11,384 bases of DNA, taken from positions 1 to 11,384 of the forward strand of contig JAITHM010000112.1 of the NCBI GenBank assembly GCA_031279965.1, written 5' to 3'. The translations under genes were made by a program, and so were the position numbers. The notes under the pieces are model-generated. The model made no database searches, was not told where the DNA came from, and worked only from the letters and a program-made list of their open reading frames with translations. Position 1 is the first letter of the stretch. Each line of letters starts with the position of its first letter. Shown piece by piece: positions 5,802 to 11,384 of the stretch. Source of the DNA: Spirochaetaceae bacterium. GTDB taxonomy: Bacteria > Spirochaetota > Spirochaetia > Treponematales > Breznakiellaceae.

Positions 5802-6827
5802 ATGATAAAGAATAATTTAACGGCGGCTGCGCTGTTGGGCGCATTGGTACTGGCTTCGTGCGAAAGCAAAGAGCGTCTGTACATTTATAATTGGACGTAC
5901 TATACGCCGCCAGGCGTTCTTGAAAAATTCGAACAAGAATACAACATTGAAGTTATCGAAGACAACTTTGATTCAAACGAATCAATGTACACAAAGATCA
6001 AGGCGGGCGGCGCGGATTTTGACATTGTATTTCCTTCGTGTGATTATACCAAAATCATGATTGACCAGGGGATGCTCAGCGAGATAGACCATTCACGGCT
6101 TGTCAATCTCAAAAACATTGATCCGCTTGTGCTTAAACAGGCGGATTATGACCCCGAAATGCGCTATTCAGTGCCGTACTACTGGGGGGCCGCGGGAATT
6201 ACGGTAAACACAGAAAAGATTCCCGAATTTGAGCGAAGCTGGGCGCTGCTTGGGCAAAGCGGCCTTGCCGGCCGCGTGACGATGCTTGATGACCCGCGGG
6301 AAGTATTTGGGGATGCGCTTAAGTTCCTTGGATATTCGGTTAATACGCAAAATCCAGAGGAAATTGTTCAGGCAGTTGCTCTGATAAAAAATCAGTGGCT
6401 GCCTAACATTCACCGTTTTGACGCGGAGGCGTTTGCCAAGAATTATGCCACAGGATCATTTTGGGTTGTACAGGGCTATCCAGAAGGCATTTTTGAAGAA
6501 ATATCCGGCAATACAGCAATGCTGCTTAATACTGAATTTTTTATTCCGCAGGAAGGCGGGCCGGCCTATATTGACAGCATGTGTATTCTTCAAGATGCAA
6601 AGAATATTGATGCGGCGCATAAATTCATTGATTTTATTCACCGGCCAGAGATTTATGCTGAATTCTGCGATACATTCCGCTTTCCCGCGACGGTAAACAT
6701 TCCCGCCCGCGATCTGCTCAAAATGAAGCCGATGTATCAGGTTGAAGACCTTATGAACACGGAATTAAAAAAAGATGTGGGCGAAGCGCTTACCTACTAC
6801 ACAACGGCCTGGCAGGAACTTCGTTAG
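5802..6827 (+). CDS. potD: Polyamine-binding ABC transporter lipoprotein (PotD family)
   Basis: 341 residues with a lipoprotein signal peptide (MIKNN, hydrophobic core, lipobox LASC with C20 as the lipidated residue). The mature protein is a periplasmic-type solute-binding protein that would deliver spermidine or putrescine to the PotABC permease. By comparison with E. coli PotD, ligand residues look kept: W31 and Y34 (YNWTYYTP), S79 and Y82 (FPSCDY), D164 and E167 (LDDPREVFG), and D258 (AYIDSM). One binding-site Trp is apparently Tyr (Y256), so polyamine preference is uncertain. No potA, potB or potC is in the window. The gene sits six bases after rpsG with only a weak ribosome binding site (TAGGT), so it is probably expressed with the ribosomal genes. 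Another substrate in the same binding-protein class is possible. Confidence 0.85.
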   Translation: MIKNNLTAAALLGALVLASCESKERLYIYNWTYYTPPGVLEKFEQEYNIEVIEDNFDSNESMYTKIKAGGADFDIVFPSCDYTKIMIDQGMLSEIDHSRLVNLKNIDPLVLKQADYDPEMRYSVPYYWGAAGITVNTEKIPEFERSWALLGQSGLAGRVTMLDDPREVFGDALKFLGYSVNTQNPEEIVQAVALIKNQWLPNIHRFDAEAFAKNYATGSFWVVQGYPEGIFEEISGNTAMLLNTEFFIPQEGGPAYIDSMCILQDAKNIDAAHKFIDFIHRPEIYAEFCDTFRFPATVNIPARDLLKMKPMYQVEDLMNTELKKDVGEALTYYTTAWQELR

Positions 6828-6829
6828 GA
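6826..6829 (+). promoter_or_regulatory. Ribosome binding site that points to a CTG start
   Basis: AGGA at 6826-6829 overlaps the potD stop codon (TAG 6825-6827) and lies six bases before CTG at 6836. No other usable start codon (ATG, GTG or TTG) occurs in that frame before 6947. Confidence 0.55.
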
Positions 6830-6835
6830 TTTAAT

Positions 6836-7636
6836 CTGAAATTCATTATTCTGGGGTCTGGCACTTCGCACGGTATTCCAGTTGTTGGCTGTTCCTGCCC
6901 TGTTTGCCGGAGCGCGGACAGCCGTGATACGCGGTACCGTGCGTCTTTGCTCGTGGAAGGCGCGGCTGGTGAACGCATTATTATTGATGCCGGCCCTGAA
7001 TTCCGGCTCCAGGCCGTGCGCGCCGGCATTACGCAGCTTGATGCGCTTTTACTAACGCATGCACACGCCGACCATCTTCACGGCCTTGACGACGTGCGCC
7101 CATTGACGCACCAAACCTCGCTTAATGTATATGCCGCCGCCGCCACGCTCAACGAGGTTAAAGAACGGTTCCCCTATATTTTTAAGCGCGGCGGGCAGCA
7201 GGGCGGCGGCATACCGCGGCTTAAACTTACCGCGGCGGACGCGGAGCCTTTTTCCGTAGGGAATCTTACCATAACGCCGCTTCCGGTGCGCCATGGTATT
7301 TTTGAGGTGCTTGGCTGGAAGTTCAGCGAAAATGGGCAGAGCGCCGCATACATTACCGATGTAAACGATATTCCGTCCGCCACAAATGCGCTGACGGCGG
7401 ATATTGGGGTTCTTGTGATTGGAGCGCTTCGGGTTGAACCGCACGCAACGCATTTTTGTTTTGACCAGGCGCTGGAAGCGGCCGCACGAACGGGAGCGCG
7501 AACGGTATATCTTACCCATCTTTGCCACAATCACAGCCACGCTGAAATTACCGCGCACTGCGAACGCTGGACGGCGGCGCATCATGCGCCGTTTTGCGCC
7601 GCCCCCGCCTGGGACGGCCTAACCATCAGTATTTAA
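6836..7636 (+). CDS. Metallo-beta-lactamase-fold hydrolase, PhnP-like
   Basis: 266 residues if it starts at CTG 6836. The conserved N-terminus (KFIILGSGTSHGIP, then the CSCPVC zinc-type cysteines C19/C21/C24) lies upstream of the first conventional start (TTG at 6947), so the protein must begin before it. CTG is the only codon that fits, with AGGA six bases before it, and it aligns with the usual MKF start. Core motifs: THAHADH (H75, H77, D79, H80) for the di-metal site, H153 in VRHG, D175 in ITDVND, and H228 in LTHLCHNHSH. Family members act as phosphodiesterases, for example PhnP on cyclic ribose phosphates, but no phn genes are nearby, so the substrate is unknown. It starts eight bases after potD and its last four bases overlap the convergent murF. 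Confidence 0.85.
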   Translation: MKFIILGSGTSHGIPVVGCSCPVCRSADSRDTRYRASLLVEGAAGERIIIDAGPEFRLQAVRAGITQLDALLLTHAHADHLHGLDDVRPLTHQTSLNVYAAAATLNEVKERFPYIFKRGGQQGGGIPRLKLTAADAEPFSVGNLTITPLPVRHGIFEVLGWKFSENGQSAAYITDVNDIPSATNALTADIGVLVIGALRVEPHATHFCFDQALEAAARTGARTVYLTHLCHNHSHAEITAHCERWTAAHHAPFCAAPAWDGLTISI

Positions 7637-9015
7637 TCAAGCACACGTTCCAGCGCACAGCCTCTGCTTCCTTTAAGCAGCACAAGGGTTCCGCCGGTGA
7701 TATATTTTTTTAGAGCGGCGCGCAAGGCATCAATATCTGTCGTGTGAACCACGTGCTTGCCTGCCGCCTGCACAGCGTCGACGGCCGCCGCCGTTTCCGC
7801 ACCGAAAAGCAAGACCGCCGCCGCTTTTGACTGTGCAAGCTGTACGCCCAGCAAACGGTGCGCTTCTTCCGACTGGCCGCCAAGTTCAAGCATTGAACCG
7901 GCAACATAGACGCGCGTTCCCGGCCAGACGGCATCATCACAGAGGGCAATTGCCGCGGCCATCGATTCGGGGTTGGCATTGTAACAGTCACAGACGACCG
8001 TGGCCCCCCAGAACTCGATGATTTCGGCACGGCCAAACAGCGGTTCTACCGACTCCAGCCCTGCCCGAAGCGCCGCGCCGGAAATGCCTGCCGAGCTGGC
8101 GAGCGCCAGAGCGGCAAGCGCGTTGTCCAGATTGTGTTTGCCGGGTAAGGGAAAGAGCGCCGTTTCGCCGTCAAGCTCTATTTCCCAGCCGCGGAGTCCG
8201 CAGGAGCGTATCTGACGGGCAGGCGTTCCGTCCAGGCCAAGGCCCCAACGGACAACTTTGCCGCGAACATTTTCGGCAAGCAGGGCGGCATATTGACCGG
8301 CGGCGGGTATCAAGGCTGTTTCGTTTCCAGAGAAGGCTGAAAAGAGCGCTTTTTTTTCCTCTGCGATGGCGCGGACTGAACCGAAACGGCCGATATGGGC
8401 GCTGCCAATGGTGGTGATCAGGGCGATATGCGGGCGAAGCACCCGGGCAAGTTCGGCAATTTCGCCGGGCCGGTTCATACCGGCTTCAAAAATCCCGATT
8501 TCATGTCCGGCGCGCACTTCAAAAACGGAAAGCGGCAAACCGGTTTCACTGTTCAAGTTTCCTGCATTGGCAATGACCTGTTTTTCCGTGCGGCAAAGTG
8601 CGCGGGCAATTTCTTTGGTTGTCGTCTTCCCCGATGATCCGGTAATGCCAACACGAAGAAGGCGGGGAAACAGGTTAAGATACGCCGCAGCAAGAGCCTG
8701 GAGGCCAGAAAGTGTGTTTTCGGCAGGAAGCAGGACGGCGTTGTATTTTCCAGCAAGTTCGTCAAGGTGAAGCGGCGCAATTTTTGCACGTTCAACAAGC
8801 GCTGCGGCAGCGCCCCGCCGGAATGCTTCGTGGACAAAGTGATGTCCGTCCGTTTTTTCTCCGGCAAGCGCGGCAAATAACGAACCCGCCGTTGCTTGAC
8901 GGGAGTCAATACAAACTGATGAAAATCCAGCGTTCATTGTACACAGATCAGAAGGCGTGCAATCCAGCGCATGCCATGCGGTTGCAAAGTCCATCAAAAA
9001 GGGGGTTTGAGTCAT
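7633..9015 (-). CDS. murF: UDP-N-acetylmuramoyl-tripeptide--D-alanyl-D-alanine ligase
   Basis: 460 residues, typical for MurF. It is the cytosolic ligase that adds D-Ala-D-Ala to the UDP-MurNAc tripeptide, completing the peptidoglycan pentapeptide precursor. Motifs: N-terminal substrate domain with IDSRQATAGSLFAAL (36-50), ATP P-loop GITGSSGKTTTKE (123-135), GNLNSETGLPLSV (152-164), the IGSAHIGRFGS loop (203-213), HNLDNALAA (294-302), the MurF signature YNANPESM (345-352), and LLKGSRG (446-452) near the end. The ATG start overlaps the mutL TGA as ATGA, so its translation is probably coupled to mutL. It sits apart from any dcw cluster. Spirochaetes often use ornithine rather than lysine or meso-DAP as the third residue; the sequence does not show which is used here. 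Confidence 0.95.
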   Translation of the reverse strand: MTQTPFLMDFATAWHALDCTPSDLCTMNAGFSSVCIDSRQATAGSLFAALAGEKTDGHHFVHEAFRRGAAAALVERAKIAPLHLDELAGKYNAVLLPAENTLSGLQALAAAYLNLFPRLLRVGITGSSGKTTTKEIARALCRTEKQVIANAGNLNSETGLPLSVFEVRAGHEIGIFEAGMNRPGEIAELARVLRPHIALITTIGSAHIGRFGSVRAIAEEKKALFSAFSGNETALIPAAGQYAALLAENVRGKVVRWGLGLDGTPARQIRSCGLRGWEIELDGETALFPLPGKHNLDNALAALALASSAGISGAALRAGLESVEPLFGRAEIIEFWGATVVCDCYNANPESMAAAIALCDDAVWPGTRVYVAGSMLELGGQSEEAHRLLGVQLAQSKAAAVLLFGAETAAAVDAVQAAGKHVVHTTDIDALRAALKKYITGGTLVLLKGSRGCALERVLD

Positions 9016-10715
9016 ACGCGGCGCACAGCCTTTAAAAGATCTTCTTTTTTGATTTCGACGACGAAAGGGCGGCCGTGCGGGCAGCGCTGGACAGGCAGAG
9101 CGAGCGCTTGTTCTGCAAGGCGAAGCGCCGCTTCGTTGTCGAGGATGTCGCCGTCACGAAGGGCGCTGTGACAGACGAGGGTTGCCGCCCAGCGTTCAGC
9201 TATATTTTCGCCGGCATTTTTCAGTTCCAGGATTGTCTGCACGGTCTCGGCATCGCCGGCGCGCCACAATACGGGCAAGGCCTCGATGTGCCAGGCGCCG
9301 GCTTCGCATTTCAGCACGATGCCAAGCTTTTCCAGCGTTGCGCGCTGTGATATAAGAAATTCATCTTCTTCCGGACTGGACGTGGTAAATGGTACCGGCA
9401 CCAAAAGTTCCTGGCGGAGTATCGGGGCTGCCATGAGTTTGTCGTAAAGTATCCGTTCGTGCGCCGCATGCTGATCAATTGCGAAAAGCCGTTCGTTCTG
9501 TTCCACAAGCAGAAAAAAATTGAAGATTGAGCCGAGATACCGAAGCGAAGCGGGCTCTGTTTTGTGCGTAAGAACGAACGGCGGCGCTTGCGGCGGCGGC
9601 AGCGGAGCGCGATCGTGCGGCAGCGGACGGTGTGCGGACTGGATTTCATAGTCCGGCATTAACGGCTGAACGGCGGAGGGTGCGCTGTCGACTCCCTGAT
9701 GATTTTTCACCCGTGCCACGAGTATTTCATGGAAAAACATCCGCAGTGATGATGAAATAGCATGATGAATTGCACCGGAATCGGCAAATTTGGCTTCGCG
9801 CTTGGCAGGATGAATGTTAAAATCGGCAAGCTGAGGGTCAATATCGAGGAAAATTGCGCCGGCAGGGTGACATCCGTTGGGGAACGCCCCCTGAGCACCG
9901 TATTCAAGAGCCTGCAAAAACGAAAAGTCGATGATACGGCGGCCATTAGCAAAAACAAACTGTTCGCGGCGGTGTTCGCGGTAAATTTCCGGCCCACCTA
10001 CGACGATTGTAATAGAAAAACCATCACCACGCGCATGAATTTCGTGTAAAAAAGCGGCTTCTGCCTGAGTTTTAAGCAGCGCCTGGGCGCATCGTTCACG
10101 ATAGCTGGACACCGCCTGAAAGAGTGTGCGCAGTTTGCCGTCTTGCATAAACCGAAATGTTCGTTGGGGAAAGGCCAGGGCTTTTTCGGTAAAAATCTGG
10201 CGGCAGAGCTGAGCTTCGTGGGGGGCGCGTTTTAAAAAGCGTTTGCGCGCCGGCAGTGTTTCGAAAATACGAAGCGCGCGGACGGTTGTTCCCGTAACAC
10301 GACGGGCGGGTTCAATGAAAATTGCATCGTGAACCGGCCCGGCGGTGAGCCGCCACGCACCGCCGTTTTCTGAACAGGTAATGATTTCCAGGCGGGAGAC
10401 GGCGGCGGCGGCGGCGAGAGCTTCTCCACGAAAGCCCAGAGTTCTGGCCGTGTTAAGGTCGTCGAGCGTGCGGATTTTTGATGTAGCATGAGTTTTGCAG
10501 GCGATTTCCAAATCATCACGGGCGATACCACAGCCGTTATCACTTACTTCGACACAAGCGGTGCCGCCTTCGGTGATGAGAGTTTCAATATGCGCCGCGC
10601 CGGAATCAAGGGCATTGTCGAGGAATTCCCGCACGAGCGATGCGGGCCTGTCGATAACTTCACCGGCGGCAATTTTTCGGGCTTCTTCCGGCGGCAAAAA
10701 CTGGATAATGCCCAT
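9012..10715 (-). CDS. mutL: DNA mismatch repair protein MutL
   Basis: 567 residues. It couples MutS mismatch recognition to strand incision. The N-terminal GHKL ATPase domain has IAAGEVIDRPASLVREFLDN (E30, N34), DNGCGI (59-64), THATSKI (75-81), GFRGEAL (94-100) and the nucleotide-contacting HPAK (K305). After a Pro-rich linker (about 340-385) comes the dimerisation and endonuclease domain with DQHAAHERILYD (414-425), CHSALR (515-520) and CPHGRP (545-550). It is therefore an endonuclease-type MutL of a bacterium lacking MutH. The last acidic position of DQHA-x2-E-x4-E is Asp (D425), a conservative change. The ATG shares one base with the xseB TAA (TAATG), and its own TGA overlaps murF. Confidence 0.97.
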   Translation of the reverse strand: MGIIQFLPPEEARKIAAGEVIDRPASLVREFLDNALDSGAAHIETLITEGGTACVEVSDNGCGIARDDLEIACKTHATSKIRTLDDLNTARTLGFRGEALAAAAAVSRLEIITCSENGGAWRLTAGPVHDAIFIEPARRVTGTTVRALRIFETLPARKRFLKRAPHEAQLCRQIFTEKALAFPQRTFRFMQDGKLRTLFQAVSSYRERCAQALLKTQAEAAFLHEIHARGDGFSITIVVGGPEIYREHRREQFVFANGRRIIDFSFLQALEYGAQGAFPNGCHPAGAIFLDIDPQLADFNIHPAKREAKFADSGAIHHAISSSLRMFFHEILVARVKNHQGVDSAPSAVQPLMPDYEIQSAHRPLPHDRAPLPPPQAPPFVLTHKTEPASLRYLGSIFNFFLLVEQNERLFAIDQHAAHERILYDKLMAAPILRQELLVPVPFTTSSPEEDEFLISQRATLEKLGIVLKCEAGAWHIEALPVLWRAGDAETVQTILELKNAGENIAERWAATLVCHSALRDGDILDNEAALRLAEQALALPVQRCPHGRPFVVEIKKEDLLKAVRRV

Positions 10716-10948
10716 TAGGATCCGGCATCAAACAGCGTTAATTCCGGTTTGTCGTGAGCTTCGGATTCCGCGCCATTCATCAGCATTTCGATGCGGCTTT
10801 CGACTTTTTCAAGGTCTTTTTCCAGGCCGTGGGCAAGTTTAATGCCTTCTTCAAAAGCTTTGAGCGCTTCATCCAGCGGAATGGCGCTGTCGCGCACTTT
10901 TTCACCAAGATTTTCGAGTTTTTCAAGCCGTTCTTCAAAATTTTTCAT
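10715..10948 (-). CDS. xseB: Exodeoxyribonuclease VII small subunit
   Basis: 77 residues, within the family's normal 60-85. XseB binds the long helices of XseA in exonuclease VII, which degrades single-stranded DNA from both ends. The family signature is clear: MKNFEERLEKLENLGEKV, then the conserved turn and second helix PLDEALKAFEEGIKLAHGLE, then LEKVESRIEMLM. No xseA is in the window, so the large subunit is encoded elsewhere. The ATG has no clear ribosome binding site (AGTTCA precedes it). A TAAAAT lies six bases upstream of the ATG, but no good -35 accompanies it. It is the first gene of a run with mutL and murF, joined by overlapping stop and start codons. Confidence 0.93.
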   Translation of the reverse strand: MKNFEERLEKLENLGEKVRDSAIPLDEALKAFEEGIKLAHGLEKDLEKVESRIEMLMNGAESEAHDKPELTLFDAGS

Positions 10949-11150
10949 TGAACTATTTTAACAAGAGATGAAGTGTTGGAATAGAGGCACAGGGATCAGC
11001 AATTTCAAGTTTCAAAAAGGGCACTGCCCCCGGGAACAGGCACGGAGCCACGTTCACGAAACTGGTTGGACGGAGCCTGGACACGGACGCACGCTTTGGC
11101 GTGGCTTTGTTCTCTACGCGCGAAACGTTTCGTGCCAACCACTCGTTTGA
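10949..11150. other. Palindrome-rich spacer between xseB and the Rpn-type gene
   Basis: No gene is supported here. It contains a perfect 12-base palindrome CGAAACGTTTCG (11121-11132), an inverted pair CACGAAAC (11055-11062) and GTTTCGTG (11127-11134), and a small GC hairpin (11019-11029) with an A-run on one side. Short open frames on both strands look like non-coding sequence read through. It probably holds the xseB promoter and the end of the Rpn-type transcript. Confidence 0.45.
11014..11029 (-). terminator. Possible weak intrinsic terminator after the Rpn-type gene
   Basis: On the minus strand, GGGC-AGT-GCCC is followed directly by TTTTT. The 4-bp stem and 3-base loop are short for a terminator, but the position, about 120 bases after the Rpn-type stop codon and before xseB, is right. 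Confidence 0.35.
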
Positions 11151-11384
11151 TTACTGCTCTTTACCTGTCGTTGTACGGGTGATTTGCCGTTTTATGTCTT
11201 CAATGTTATAGCCGCGTTCCAAAAGTTCTATCACGTACTGCTGCCCTTCTTCCTGCCCCTTCTCTCGGCCTTCCCGGCGGGCGAGTTTTACGGCGTCTTC
11301 TACGCTAAACTCTGATAATAACATATTGTGTACCTCGCTTCCGTGTTCTTTCAAAAATTCCTTCAACACGTTATTTTCTATACT
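11151..11384 (-). CDS. C-terminal end of an Rpn-family / PD-(D/E)XK nuclease-type protein (partial)
   Basis: The frame is open to the right edge, giving 77 residues (SIENNVLKEFLKEHGSEVHN...) and a stop at 11151. The pattern NNVLKEFLKEHGSEVHNMLL, followed by a charged helix with ARREGREKGQEEGQQY and then VIELLERGYNIEDIKRQI, is typical of the tail of Rpn-family (recombination-promoting nuclease / putative transposase) proteins, which are multicopy in many spirochaetes. The catalytic PD-(D/E)XK core would be upstream, outside the window, so neither activity nor intactness can be judged. The GTG at 11369 is an internal valine codon, not the likely start. Confidence 0.75.
   Translation of the reverse strand, partial: SIENNVLKEFLKEHGSEVHNMLLSEFSVEDAVKLARREGREKGQEEGQQYVIELLERGYNIEDIKRQITRTTTGKEQ

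Noticed and set aside
7052..7585. 177-residue minus-strand open frame opposite the metallo-beta-lactamase gene
   Set aside because: It is the complement of the conserved HxHxDH region and has Arg-rich, low-complexity composition typical of an antisense shadow.
10953..11150. Open frames of about 60 residues on both strands of the xseB upstream spacer
   Set aside because: Both strands are open over the same palindrome-rich sequence, with no ribosome binding site and no recognised family.
1..11384. CRISPR array, tRNA or rRNA genes
   Set aside because: No regularly spaced repeats, cloverleaf-like sequence or rRNA-like segments were seen on either strand.

Overview
The window looks like chromosome from a gut-type spirochaete, most likely a Treponema. 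This is inferred from gene content: an [FeFe]-hydrogenase sensor, a treponemal-style PotD lipoprotein behind rpsG, and the tail of an Rpn-type nuclease. No rRNA or other phylogenetic marker beyond S12 and S7 is available to settle it.

Layout. (1) 1-1460 is an accessory, decayed region. It has the tail of an unknown protein whose coding signal is split over three frames (1-586) and a stretch with inverted repeats (587-908). An AT-rich island follows with two tiny, translationally coupled minus-strand genes (1348 down to 909), lying between two perfect 48-bp direct repeats. (2) 4740 down to 1464 (minus) holds a secreted or membrane PAP2-family phosphatase and then a 791-residue fusion. The fusion joins a ferredoxin-type domain, an H-cluster hydrogenase domain, a further Fe-S domain and a class III nucleotide cyclase. 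It reads as a hydrogen or redox sensor that makes a cyclic nucleotide, and it is the most interesting item here. (3) 4741-4939 is a divergent promoter region. (4) 4940-7636 (plus) is rpsL-rpsG-potD-like-metallo-beta-lactamase, tightly packed behind one good sigma70-type promoter. fusA does not follow rpsG. The last gene probably starts at a CTG codon. (5) 10948 down to 7633 (minus) is xseB-mutL-murF, with overlapping stop and start codons at both junctions. murF converges on and overlaps the metallo-beta-lactamase gene by 4 bp. (6) 10949-11150 is a palindrome-rich spacer, and 11151-11384 is the C-terminal end of an Rpn/PD-(D/E)XK-type protein that runs off the right edge.

How they fit together. 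Regions 4 and 5 are housekeeping: translation, polyamine uptake, peptidoglycan precursor synthesis and mismatch repair. Region 2 is a signalling locus. If the hydrogenase domain senses H2, as in the known HydS-type proteins, the cyclase would turn hydrogen or redox status into a cyclic nucleotide signal; this is inferred from domain order and motifs only. Regions 1 and 6 carry signs of recombination and gene decay.
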